Below are positions 8,160-16,227 of a stretch of 64,000 nt of DNA, piece by piece. The notes under the pieces were generated by a model that was not told the origin of the DNA, ran no database searches, and worked only from the letters and a program-made list of their open reading frames with translations. Position 1 is the first letter of the stretch, and the number at the start of each line of letters is the position of its first letter. The position numbers and the translations under genes are program-made. Source of the DNA: JACCXM01 sp046328335. GTDB lineage: Bacteria; Chloroflexota; Chloroflexia; Thermomicrobiales; UBA6265. The stretch spans positions 62,001 through 126,000 of the forward strand of contig JAXLWU010000001.1 in assembly GCA_046328335.1 (NCBI GenBank), read 5' to 3'.

Positions 8160-8788
8160 CGCAGGATCTCCTCGCGGTCGCTCGTCGCAACACGCAACCT
8201 CGGTTCGCGCGGCGCGCTGAGCGCCGCCTCGACGACCTCGCAGATCACGTGGACCAACACGATGTGGACTTCCTGCACCAGGGGGGTCTCCCGGCAGGGA
8301 ACGGTGAGATCGACGTCGGCGAGACCACCCAGACTCGTCGGCTCACGGCCGGTGAAGGCGATGATCTTCAGCCCACGCTCGCGGGCGAAGCGGGCCGCGT
8401 TGACGACGTTGACCGATTCGCCGCTGGTGCTGAAGCCGATCAGGACGTCGCCGGGGCGGCCAAACGCCGCTACCTGTCGGGCAAACACCGTCTCGAACCC
8501 GTAGTCGTTGGCTACCGCGGTGAGCGTCGCCATGTCGGCGGTCAGCGCCAGCACGGGCCAGGCGTCGCGGTCGCGGCGGAAGCGTCCGACCAACTCGCCC
8601 GCCAGATGTTGCGCTTCCGCGGCACTGCCGCCGTTGCCGCAGACGAGCACGCGGTGATCGGCGCGGATGGCATCGACGATGATTGCCGCCGCTCGCGCCA
8701 CCGCCGTGCCGCGCGTTGCCATCAACGAGAGCATTGCGCCGATCGCTCGGGCCCGCTCCGCGAGGACGGGAGCGAGATCATCGGGCAT
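8156..8788 (-). CDS. gmhA: Sedoheptulose-7-phosphate isomerase
   Basis: 210-residue SIS-domain isomerase (first step of heptose synthesis: sedoheptulose-7-phosphate to D-glycero-D-manno-heptose-7-phosphate). VCGNGGSAAEAQHLAGELVG and GFSTSGESVNVVNAARFA are the phosphosugar-binding motifs. QEVHIVLVHVICEVVE is the conserved metal/active-site helix. I place the start at ATG 8788 (MPDDLAPVLAERARAIG), which gives the family's usual length. An in-frame start at 9010 would add 74 residues unlike the family. It is the first gene of the heptose operon, and its last bases overlap gmhB. Confidence 0.92.
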   Translation of the reverse strand: MPDDLAPVLAERARAIGAMLSLMATRGTAVARAAAIIVDAIRADHRVLVCGNGGSAAEAQHLAGELVGRFRRDRDAWPVLALTADMATLTAVANDYGFETVFARQVAAFGRPGDVLIGFSTSGESVNVVNAARFARERGLKIIAFTGREPTSLGGLADVDLTVPCRETPLVQEVHIVLVHVICEVVEAALSAPREPRLRVATSDREEILR

Positions 8789-9128
8789 CTCGGTTTCTGG
8801 CGGGCTGGGCGGATGAACAAGGGCAATTGCCACGACAAACCTCTCTCCTCCCGACTCGCCGGGGAACGCCAACCAATGACGGGAGTACCCGCCACTGGCG
8901 CAGGACCGATCGAATTGACGGAGTGTCAGACCAGTCGCGAGGCCGACTTCCGGGTGGCTGAGCGACTGGTGAACTTTCTCGGAACGAACTGCGGCGTCGT
9001 CCGCTGACACTGGTTCCTATCAGCAGGAATTGGGCCAGGAGAAGAAGAAGGGTGCGCTACGGGGTCGACTCTTCAAGCGGAGTTCCATGAAAATGAGAGA
9101 AGACGCGAGGCTATCGACGAGGACCGCG
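8789..9128. other. Divergent intergenic region upstream of gmhA
   Basis: About 340 bases separate the minus-strand heptose operon from the plus-strand 9129 gene. The promoters of both units must lie here or within the first codons. I see no convincing -35/-10 pair, repeat or RNA. The minus-strand frame stays open across it, so a longer GmhA cannot be fully excluded. Confidence 0.5.
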
Positions 9129-9773
9129 ATGACCGACAGCAGCCTGATCCTGACACCGCAAGACGTGCTGGCGGCAACCGCAATCTGCCGGGGCACGCTG
9201 GAACCGGCGCTCGCCGGCGATTGGCAGATTCCCGCGGGCGACCTGGACTGGTCCTGCCAGCGGACGCTCGATCACATCGTCGACACGCTCTTTCTCTACG
9301 CGGCGTACGTCGCCACCCGGGCGATCGATCGCATCACCCCACCGCGTAACGGCGATCCCGCGGCATCACCGGCCCAATTGCTGACGACCGTTGGCGCCGC
9401 GGCGGCGGTGCTGGCCGAGGTGATCCACGCCGCGCCGCCCGGAACGCGCGCCTTTCACCCGGCCGGCATGGCCGACGCGACCGGCTGGATCGCGATGGCG
9501 TGCGAGGAAATCGTGATCCACACGGACGATATCGCGCAGGGCCTGGGTCTCCCCTTCCACCTGCCGGACGATCTCTCCCGCCGCATCACGGCGCGCATTT
9601 TCCCCTGGGCGCCGGCTGATGCCGAGCCGTGGGCGGCGCTGCGCTGGGCCGCCGGCCGCGCTCCCCTCCCCGATCGGGAGCGCCTCGGTCCGGACTGGTG
9701 GTGGCATTGCGCGCCGCTCTCCGAGTGGGACGGCACAATCCGGAAACGGACCGCGCCTCCCGCGTGGCGGTAG
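9129..9773 (+). CDS. DinB/MDMPI-like (TIGR03083-type) protein
   Basis: 214 residues. The layout fits the DinB-like four-helix family that includes mycothiol-dependent maleylpyruvate isomerases. An N-terminal helix bears WSCQRTLDHIVDTLFLYAAY, whose His fits the first metal ligand. A middle segment DATGWIAMACEEIVIHTDDIAQG supplies the other His. Most such proteins have unknown substrates. The ATG at 9129 is chosen because it directly precedes the first helix and follows a GAGG at about 9119-9122; in-frame starts back to 9030 add basic sequence of no clear origin. It stands alone. Confidence 0.7.
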   Translation: MTDSSLILTPQDVLAATAICRGTLEPALAGDWQIPAGDLDWSCQRTLDHIVDTLFLYAAYVATRAIDRITPPRNGDPAASPAQLLTTVGAAAAVLAEVIHAAPPGTRAFHPAGMADATGWIAMACEEIVIHTDDIAQGLGLPFHLPDDLSRRITARIFPWAPADAEPWAALRWAAGRAPLPDRERLGPDWWWHCAPLSEWDGTIRKRTAPPAWR

Positions 9774-9798
9774 CCCCGCACGAGCGCAACGTGCGGCC

Positions 9799-9905
9799 AT
9801 CGTGTCCCCCCGAGCGCGGGAGGGACCTCGGGGCGGTGGCCGCGACCGTGACTGAAGCCGAGATGTCAAGCCCGAACGCCGCGGTCCCTCGTTCCTCGAA
9901 CGATA
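9799..9905. repeat. Interspersed palindromic repeat, family B
   Basis: Reads CGTGTCCCCCCGAGCGCGGG then GAGGGACCTCGG, and ends GCGGTCCCTCGTTCCTCGAA. It matches the family whose ends are GTCGTCCCGA...GGGACCTCG and CGAGATTCCTCG...CGGGATGAC. Other copies: 19920-19972 (half), 23116-23205, 25462-25542, 34179-34260, 38561-38632, 47600-47681 and 56527-56569. Confidence 0.75.
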
Positions 9906-9952
9906 CAACTCCGGTTTGGCCGTGGTCGGCGACTCGATTGCTACGCGCAGCT

Positions 9953-11134
9953 CTATGCGGCCAACTCCGGGGTGCGGTAGAGGATCTTGCCGCCGATGCT
10001 GATCTCCACGTCGAGGAGATAGCGCCTGGCAGCTTCCAGGTTCGGCGTCATGCCGAGACCTGGCGCGTCCGGCAGGTTGACCATCCCGTCCGCGTCGCGC
10101 TCGATATGCTCGCACGTGATCTCGCGTGCCAGCGATTTGAGTTCCATCGGGTACTCGCAGATGGCGCCCGCCGGATGCCCGGCATACGGCTGCAGCGAGG
10201 CGCTCAGGGCGAGGTGCGAGGTAAAGGTGTGGTTCACGTAGACGACCCCGTGCGCCTGGGCGTAATCGGCGACCCGCTTCGCGGGCGAGATACCGCCGAT
10301 GCGGCCGGCATCGATCTGGATGAATCCGACCCCGGCCAGATCGATCATGTGCCGCGCCATGTCCTCGGTGTGGGACCCCTCGCCGCCCGCGATGCGGACG
10401 CTGCCGCTCATCTCGGCGAGGCGGCGGTACGCCCCGAGCGCGCCGGTGGCAAACGGTTCTTCCAGCCAGGTCGCCCCCACTGCCTGCAAGGCCGGTAGCC
10501 GCTGCTCGGCGGCGGCGAGGTCGTGCTTCCAGATGGTGCCGGCATCGACCAGCAACACCCCTTCCTCGCCGAGGCCCTCCCGCGCCGCCGCCACCTGCGC
10601 CGCGTCGGCCTCGACCGTTCCCGCGCCATACGGTCCCCAGCCAAACTTGGCGGCGCGGAACCCGGCGGCGCGGATCGTCCGCGCCTTCTCGTAGGTCTCG
10701 GCAGCGGTGTCGCCGAAGAGCACCGAGGCATAGGGCAGACGCGGTTCGGAGCGTTCGTACCCCAGCAACCGGTAGACCGGTACTTCGCAGCGGCGGCCGA
10801 GGAGATCCCACATCGCGATATCGATGCCGGAGAAGGTGTGATCGGCCTGGAGCAGGTCCTGGCTGTTGGCGCGCACCAGATCGCCGATGCGGTCGATGTC
10901 GGCAACGTCATCGAGCGTTTGACCGAGCACGGAATCGCGGACTGGCTTGCAGGCGCTGTGCGACATCGGACAGACGAGCGAGGCGATCGAGGGAAGCGGC
11001 GCCGCCTCGCACTCCCCCCACCCGACGTACGGCCCGGCCTGAAGCCGGACCAGGAGCAGGTCCTGGCTGCCGTCGCCGATATCGAGCACCTCGGGCATGG
11101 AGAGGTAATAGAAATCGACCGCGTCGATCCGCAT
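9953..11134 (-). CDS. Enolase-superfamily (mandelate racemase/muconate lactonizing type) enzyme
   Basis: 393 residues. The N-terminal capping domain (1-125) includes GPYVGWGECEAAPLPS. The C-terminal barrel carries metal-binding acids in VDAGTIW, TWLEEPFA and IAGGEGSH, and a likely catalytic His region in NHTFTSHLALSASL. Members abstract a proton next to a carboxylate; this one may act on a sugar acid or dipeptide, and the substrate is not readable. The start ATG 11134 is preceded by AAAGGAG six bases upstream. The gene is monocistronic and ends near a family B repeat. Confidence 0.88.
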   Translation of the reverse strand: MRIDAVDFYYLSMPEVLDIGDGSQDLLLVRLQAGPYVGWGECEAAPLPSIASLVCPMSHSACKPVRDSVLGQTLDDVADIDRIGDLVRANSQDLLQADHTFSGIDIAMWDLLGRRCEVPVYRLLGYERSEPRLPYASVLFGDTAAETYEKARTIRAAGFRAAKFGWGPYGAGTVEADAAQVAAAREGLGEEGVLLVDAGTIWKHDLAAAEQRLPALQAVGATWLEEPFATGALGAYRRLAEMSGSVRIAGGEGSHTEDMARHMIDLAGVGFIQIDAGRIGGISPAKRVADYAQAHGVVYVNHTFTSHLALSASLQPYAGHPAGAICEYPMELKSLAREITCEHIERDADGMVNLPDAPGLGMTPNLEAARRYLLDVEISIGGKILYRTPELAA

Positions 11135-11232
11135 CGGAATCTCCTTTGTCCATTCGCCTTGAATGATCGTGGCGGTACGGTATCAGGTTGCGGTCCTCGC
11201 CCGCATCACGCCTACAGATCACCGATCGCTGC

Positions 11233-11341
11233 GTAGGGCGCGACGCTTGCGTCGCCCGTTCTTCCCCAAGAATTGAGAAACCGATGCCACAATGGCACCA
11301 GAGATTCAGGTAAGGCGGGCGACGCAAGCGTCGCACCCTAC
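11233..11341. repeat. Inverted pair of REP elements upstream of the RAYT gene
   Basis: Left copy 11233-11259 begins GTAGGGCGCGACGCTTGCGT. Right copy 11316-11341 is its near-perfect reverse complement and ends CGTCGCACCCTAC. Each copy holds its own stem (GCGACGC / GCGTCGC) preceded by the foot tetranucleotide GTAG. GTAG next to a short hairpin, paired head to head beside a RAYT gene, is the standard REP layout. Confidence 0.9.
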
Positions 11342-11349
11342 GGATATGG

Positions 11350-11940
11350 ATGACAAGAATGAACTGCCACGAACGCCGGATAGGCGGCCAGCGGTTGCCT
11401 CGCCGTCGTCCGATGCGAATGCCGCACTTCGATTATGCCTGGAATGCGGCGTACTTCGTGACCATCTGCGCGGCGCAACGAAGATGTCTCTTTGGAGCCG
11501 TGGAAAATGGAGTCGTGCAACTCTCCGACATTGGTCAAATCGTAGATGAAGCCTGGAGTGAAGTAACGGCGCACAGACCTGGGGTGATGCTTGATTTGTG
11601 GGTAGTGATGCCCAATCACGTTCATGGCATCGTCGTGCTCCCTGGATCAGCAAATCCCCCTGGTCCACATCCCATGGCGTCTGACGGACCTCAGCAGGGC
11701 TCTCTCGGGGCGGTCATTGGAGGATTCAAGAGTGCCGCCAGCCGAGAGGCAAGACGAGGCAACCTGGTGCCAGACGGCGTTCTTTGGCAGCGCGGTTACT
11801 ACGACCGCATCATCCGGAACGCGAGGGAATTGGATGCCATTCGGCAATACATCGCGGACAATCCCGTTCGCTGGGCAGACGACCCTGAGAATCCCGAACG
11901 GTTCGAGCCAGAGTCGTTCGGTTCGATCCTGCAACGTTGA
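11350..11940 (+). CDS. REP-associated tyrosine transposase (RAYT, Y1/HUH type)
   Basis: 196 residues, IS200/IS605-like single-strand transposase fold. The family entry motif is DYAWNAAYFVTICAAQRRCLFG. The HUH metal site is VVMPNHVHGIVVL. The catalytic-Tyr helix region is WQRGYYDRIIRNARELDAIR followed by QYIADNP. RAYTs are single-copy domesticated enzymes that bind and cut REP hairpins at GTAG. A REP pair ends nine bases before the start codon, so enzyme and substrate are adjacent. The ORF appears intact. No IS200 ends are seen, so it is called RAYT rather than a free insertion sequence. Confidence 0.92.
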   Translation: MTRMNCHERRIGGQRLPRRRPMRMPHFDYAWNAAYFVTICAAQRRCLFGAVENGVVQLSDIGQIVDEAWSEVTAHRPGVMLDLWVVMPNHVHGIVVLPGSANPPGPHPMASDGPQQGSLGAVIGGFKSAASREARRGNLVPDGVLWQRGYYDRIIRNARELDAIRQYIADNPVRWADDPENPERFEPESFGSILQR

Positions 11941-11991
11941 GGCCGGTAGCGCCACTCATTACCCATCCAGTCCAGGTCAAGGAGACCATTT

Positions 11992-12813
11992 GTGCCTACT
12001 TCCGATTCGTCGAACCTCCCCGCCACCCTCGCCACCCTCACCGTCCCCATCGGCAGCGCGGCCACGGTCTGGCTGGGGCAGGGTGGGTATCTCTTCAAAT
12101 CGCCCCAGGGGGTGACGGTGATGATCGATCCCTACCTCTCCGACTTCGCGGAAGCGGTCTGGGGGGTGCAACGGGCAATTCCCCCGACCATCGATCCCGA
12201 ACGGTTCGCGCCGGATGCCTTCCTCTCCACCCACTGGCACGAGGATCACCTCGATGTCCCCGTCGTGCGCCACTACGCCAAGCAGCCAGAGGTGATCTTC
12301 GGCGGCCCCACCTCCTGCGTCGTCCGCGCGCAGGTCTGGGGCTGGCCGGCGGAGCGGACCGTGACCCTCAACCGGGGAGACAGCCGCCGATTCGGCGACG
12401 TCACGGTGACGGCCACCTTTGCCCGCCATGATGAAGAGATCGCGATGACCGGCGATGCCGTCGGGTTCCTCCTCGACATCGCCGGGGCCCGCATCTGGCT
12501 CGTCGCCGACAGCGAATACGACGCCCGCTTGCGCCCGATGCGCGAGGAGCGGATCGACGTCATGCTCGTGCCGATCAACGGCGTCGGCGGGAACATGAAC
12601 GCCCACGAGGCGGCGCTCCTCACCTGGCACGTCGCGCCGCGGATCGCGGTTCCGATGCACTACGGGATGTGGCCGGACGAGCAGTACGGCGCGGACGCCA
12701 CGCTCGACCCCGCCCTCTTCCAGGAAACCCTCCAGCGCCTCGGCAGCACGGCCGAAGTCCGCGTGTTGGAACCGGGGGAGATTGCGCTGTTCGCGGCTGG
12801 TGAGACATCTTGA
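11992..12813 (+). CDS. Metallo-beta-lactamase-fold hydrolase, UlaG-like
   Basis: 273 residues. The metal-binding motif is STHWHEDHLDVPVV. Further ligands are probably FARHDEEIA and the C-terminal VPMHYGMWP. The order fits the UlaG (ascorbate-6-phosphate lactonase-like) branch; members hydrolyse lactones or phosphoesters in the cytoplasm, and the natural substrate here is unknown. The start is GTG at 11992, six bases after AAGGAGA (11979-11985), a strong ribosome binding site. It stands 51 bases after the RAYT gene on the same strand. Confidence 0.88.
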   Translation: MPTSDSSNLPATLATLTVPIGSAATVWLGQGGYLFKSPQGVTVMIDPYLSDFAEAVWGVQRAIPPTIDPERFAPDAFLSTHWHEDHLDVPVVRHYAKQPEVIFGGPTSCVVRAQVWGWPAERTVTLNRGDSRRFGDVTVTATFARHDEEIAMTGDAVGFLLDIAGARIWLVADSEYDARLRPMREERIDVMLVPINGVGGNMNAHEAALLTWHVAPRIAVPMHYGMWPDEQYGADATLDPALFQETLQRLGSTAEVRVLEPGEIALFAAGETS

Positions 12814-12917
12814 GCCAGACCGATGCGGTAACCGCGGGTTTGCCCACCCTCGCCTATTCCGGTACCGGAATGGAGCGCGAGCGACGTAAATCAGCGTTTG
12901 GTTATGACCGTATTTCG

Positions 12918-12947
12918 TTGACACGACGGAATAGACGCTCCTAGGAT
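12918..12947 (+). promoter_or_regulatory. Sigma-70-type promoter for the Cys-rich protein gene
   Basis: TTGACA at 12918-12923, an 18-base spacer, and TAGGAT at 12942-12947. The expected transcription start is near 12954, about 30 bases before the ATG. The spacing matches the promoter at 40963-40992. Confidence 0.7.
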
Positions 12948-12983
12948 GGGCCAGGGTGGGAACGCGAACGAGGGAGAACGCGC

Positions 12984-15692
12984 ATGGACGCCGGCCGCTT
13001 CGATCGCTTGACTCGTGCGCTCGGCGCCAGCACATCGCGGCGCGCCACGGTGGCCGGCATCCTCTCGGCCATGCTCGGTGGGACGTTCGTCGAGACCACT
13101 GACGCGGCGAAGCGGCGCAAGGGCAAGGACAACGCCAAGGGGCGCGGCCGCAAACCGGACAAGCGGCGGGACCGCGACCAGCAGTCAGACAAGGATGAGC
13201 ATTCGAACCCGCCCCCGGACCAGGGGGAGCAGCCCGCTCCTCCGGTTGCGACAGTTCCGGCATCGTGCTGTTCGACCGGCAAATGCACACCCGGCGCCGG
13301 CAAGAACCTCTCTCGCTGTTGTTACGAGAACGCGAACCTCGCCGGCACGACCTTCCGCGCCGCGAATCTCTCCGATGCCAACTTCCGCAATGCCAACCTC
13401 ACCAACGCCGATTTCCGCGGCGCCAATCTGAGTGGCGCCTGTCTCGTTGGCGCCGATATCACCGGGGCGAGGTTCGGCGGCGCCAATTTGAACAAGGTCA
13501 TCCGGTGCCGCACGAAGACCACCGACGGCATCGACAACTCCGGTTGCGACAAGGGAACCGATTGCTGCCGCACCGAGGAAGGCGGGACGGACTGCCAGCG
13601 TGATGCCGATTGCTTGCAGTTTCCCTGTGATGGCGCCGTCTGCCAGAACGGCACCTGCGTGCGCACGACTGTCACCACCGGACCAAGCCCGAACAACCTC
13701 TGCTCCTACTGCTGCGGGGGCACCTGCTGCCAGGCTCCCGCCAACCAGTGCAATGCCGGAGGGTTGTGCTGTGCCCCGAACTGCGCCGGCAAGCAGTGCG
13801 GCGCCGATGGCTGCGGCAGCGGTGGCACCTGTGGCACCTGCCCTGACGGTCTCGCCTGCAACGCTGAAGGACAATGCGTCTGCACTCCGCAGAGCTGCGG
13901 CTCCGGCTGCTGCGATAGCAAGGGCGCTTGCCAGCCCGGGACCACGAACCAGGCCTGCGGCAAGAATGGCGAGACCTGCGCGGCATGCGGCGCCGGCGAT
14001 ACCTGCCAGAAACAGGTCTGCGCGACCTGCATCCCCGACTGTGCCGGCAAGAAATGCGGTCCCAATGGCTGCGGCGGCAGCTGTGGCTCCTGTGCCGATG
14101 GTCAAGTCTGCCTCGACGGCGAATGCATCTGCGACGCGCGAAGTTGTCCCGATGGGTGCTGCGCCAACGGACCCGGGCTGCCTGGAGTCTGCCGCTCTGG
14201 ATCGAACCGGCAGGCCTGCGGCGCCGGGGGTGAGCAATGTGCGGCCTGCCCCGCTGGCAAGGACTGCATCGGTCAGCAGTGCCTCACCTGTAGCCCACAG
14301 ACGTGTCCACACGGGTGCTGCGCCATTGACGGCACCTGCCAGTCCGGGAACGCCTTTGGCGCCTGTGGCGGTCCGGGCGGCGGCCCTTGCGCCAGCTGCA
14401 ACGGCCAGCAGACGTGCGAAAACCATCAGTGCGTCACCTGCGGACCGACCTGCATCTGCACCGGTCAATCGATCTGCACGGATCCAGGCGGAAACAACCT
14501 CGTTTGCACCGGCCCGTCGGATCCCCAGGTCTGTTTCTGCTACGTCTCCCAGAGCGGTCAGCCAATCTGTGGAACGCCAACGCTGATCTATCCGAATGGA
14601 TGCGGCAGCGACGCCGATTGCGGGAACGGCGTCTGTGTCGATAGCGTTGGCGCAACCGGTCCGTGTGCTGGCAACGGCAAACCGTTCTGCGTCACCCCAT
14701 GCTGCACTCCCGATTGCACCGGCAAGGTGTGCGGGCCAGATGGATGTGGAGGAAACTGCGGCACCTGCGAAGGGGCGCTGCAATGCAAAGACGGTCAGTG
14801 CGTCTCCACCTGCACGCCCGAAACGTGTCCGCATGGCTGTTGCGCCGCGGACGGCAGCTGCCAACCGGGAACGACCAGTCCTGTCTGCGGTACCGGCGGC
14901 GTGGCCTGCCGCGCTTGTAGCGCGGGACAGGGCTGCATCGAGCAGCAATGCATCGCCTGCACCCCAAAGACCTGTCAGGAATTGGGGAATGTCTGCGGAC
15001 CCTATCCCGATGGATGCGGCGGCACCCTCCAGTGCGGACTCTGTCCTGCCGGAGACACGCCAGTCTGCAACAAGGGCGTCTGCGCCTCATGCCCCGCCAC
15101 CTGTTCCGAAACGTGCAACCAGTGCAACAATCTGGTCAGTGGCGAGACGCTCTGCGGCAGCGTCTCCGTCATCAACTGCCAGTCATCGTGCTCATCTGAC
15201 GCGGACTGCAGCGGCACGCAATACCCGACCTGCGCGGCATCGTGGACCGAACGTGCCACGGGCGTGACCACGATGTTCGGAGACTACTGTCAGACGCCGG
15301 GCGTTCCGGGCGTCTGCGTCAGCGTCGTGCCATGTTGCGTGGGAAACTGCACCGGCAAGATTTGCGGCTCCGATGGCTGTATCGGCAGTTGCGGCGACTG
15401 CGGTCAGTGCCAACTCTGTCAGAACAACGGCACCGTCTGTGTCTCCGTGGGGGAACCTTGCGGGGACAAGTGCTGCGTCGACGGCGCCGTCTGCTGTGGC
15501 GGGAGTTGCTGCCCCTCCGGTCAATCCTGCTGTAACGGGGTCTGCTGCGAGAGCGGTGCCACCTGCTGCGGCGGGACCTGTTGCGCCTCCAACCGCACCT
15601 GCTGCACCGACAGCGCAACGCCCTATTGCTGCATCCCAGAAGGCCCAGACGGGTTCTGCGGTTGCTGCAACGGCTTGTGTTGCTGTCCATAG
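12984..15692 (+). CDS. Long Cys-rich exported protein with pentapeptide repeats
   Basis: 902 residues. The N-terminus has SRRATVAGILSAMLGG, a Tat/export-type signal. A very basic K/R/D stretch follows (about 43-75). Residues about 113-172 are pentapeptide repeats (ANLSDANFRNANLTNADF). The remaining roughly 700 residues are tandem Cys-rich modules of the pattern C-x2-C-x6-CG-x2-GC-GG-x-CG-x-C, alternating with CPHGCCAxDGxCQ units. The last part is CC-dense (GGTCCASNRTCCTDS). Disulfides or metal binding at the cell surface are likely (inference). Proteins with this N-terminus plus Cys-rich tails resemble Thermomicrobia surface proteins, but no enzyme motif is seen. Internal repeats make length variation likely. 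It has its own promoter (12918). Confidence 0.8.
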   Translation: MDAGRFDRLTRALGASTSRRATVAGILSAMLGGTFVETTDAAKRRKGKDNAKGRGRKPDKRRDRDQQSDKDEHSNPPPDQGEQPAPPVATVPASCCSTGKCTPGAGKNLSRCCYENANLAGTTFRAANLSDANFRNANLTNADFRGANLSGACLVGADITGARFGGANLNKVIRCRTKTTDGIDNSGCDKGTDCCRTEEGGTDCQRDADCLQFPCDGAVCQNGTCVRTTVTTGPSPNNLCSYCCGGTCCQAPANQCNAGGLCCAPNCAGKQCGADGCGSGGTCGTCPDGLACNAEGQCVCTPQSCGSGCCDSKGACQPGTTNQACGKNGETCAACGAGDTCQKQVCATCIPDCAGKKCGPNGCGGSCGSCADGQVCLDGECICDARSCPDGCCANGPGLPGVCRSGSNRQACGAGGEQCAACPAGKDCIGQQCLTCSPQTCPHGCCAIDGTCQSGNAFGACGGPGGGPCASCNGQQTCENHQCVTCGPTCICTGQSICTDPGGNNLVCTGPSDPQVCFCYVSQSGQPICGTPTLIYPNGCGSDADCGNGVCVDSVGATGPCAGNGKPFCVTPCCTPDCTGKVCGPDGCGGNCGTCEGALQCKDGQCVSTCTPETCPHGCCAADGSCQPGTTSPVCGTGGVACRACSAGQGCIEQQCIACTPKTCQELGNVCGPYPDGCGGTLQCGLCPAGDTPVCNKGVCASCPATCSETCNQCNNLVSGETLCGSVSVINCQSSCSSDADCSGTQYPTCAASWTERATGVTTMFGDYCQTPGVPGVCVSVVPCCVGNCTGKICGSDGCIGSCGDCGQCQLCQNNGTVCVSVGEPCGDKCCVDGAVCCGGSCCPSGQSCCNGVCCESGATCCGGTCCASNRTCCTDSATPYCCIPEGPDGFCGCCNGLCCCP

Positions 15693-16227
15693 ATTGGAGA
15701 GTCGGGCAGGCGAGGAGTCGAGAAGGAGAGACGGCAAGACGGCGAGATGATGCTGTAGGGGCCAGGTGATCCATGCCACAGACTCAGGGTGTAGCCCTTC
15801 ACCCCAAACTCCTCCGATCGCCATGGCTTACGGAGAAGACATGGCGGTGTCGTCGCGTGCGCCCTCACCCCCACCTCTCGCCCCGTGCGCGGGGCGAGGG
15901 GCTCGGATGCAGGATGTTGATTTCGGATCGACTTGGAAGCGCGAAGCGAAAATCGTGTGGTGAGAGTTCGAGATCCTGGTGGCTGGAACCGGCTCAGCCC
16001 TAATGATCCGGCTTTCGTAGGAAGAGCCGGTGGTTTAGCCACCAGCGGCAAGTTAGCGGCGCTTCGCACAACTCCGAGCATCTCTCCCGCTGGTAAACTC
16101 GTCACCCGCCTCACCCGCCAGCCGTCTTGACACTCCTTCGGCCCCTTGCTACAAGAAGCCGCGCCCGGCGTGGGCTTTGGCCGCGAACGCCGGCTGTTTC
16201 ATGGCGTGATCACGAGAGGGAGTCACC
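15693..16227. other. Repeat-bearing intergenic region with a family A copy
   Basis: 15700-15745 holds a GAGACGGCAAGACGGCGAGA-type stretch similar to the tandem repeat at 2290-2390. 15861-15906 is a family A hairpin (CTCTCGCCCCGTGCGC / GGGGCGAGGGGCTC). About 16023-16047 has a short GGTGGTTTAGCCACC hairpin. No gene or RNA is convincing. Confidence 0.6.

Noticed and set aside
11350..11940. A free IS200/IS605 insertion sequence
   Set aside because: Only REP-type hairpins on one side, no IS left and right ends, and the protein has RAYT-type motifs.
13185..14948. Minus-strand open frame of 587 codons opposite the Cys-rich protein
   Set aside because: An Ala/Gly-rich mirror of the repeat-rich sense gene; stop-free because of high G+C, no start signal, no domain.
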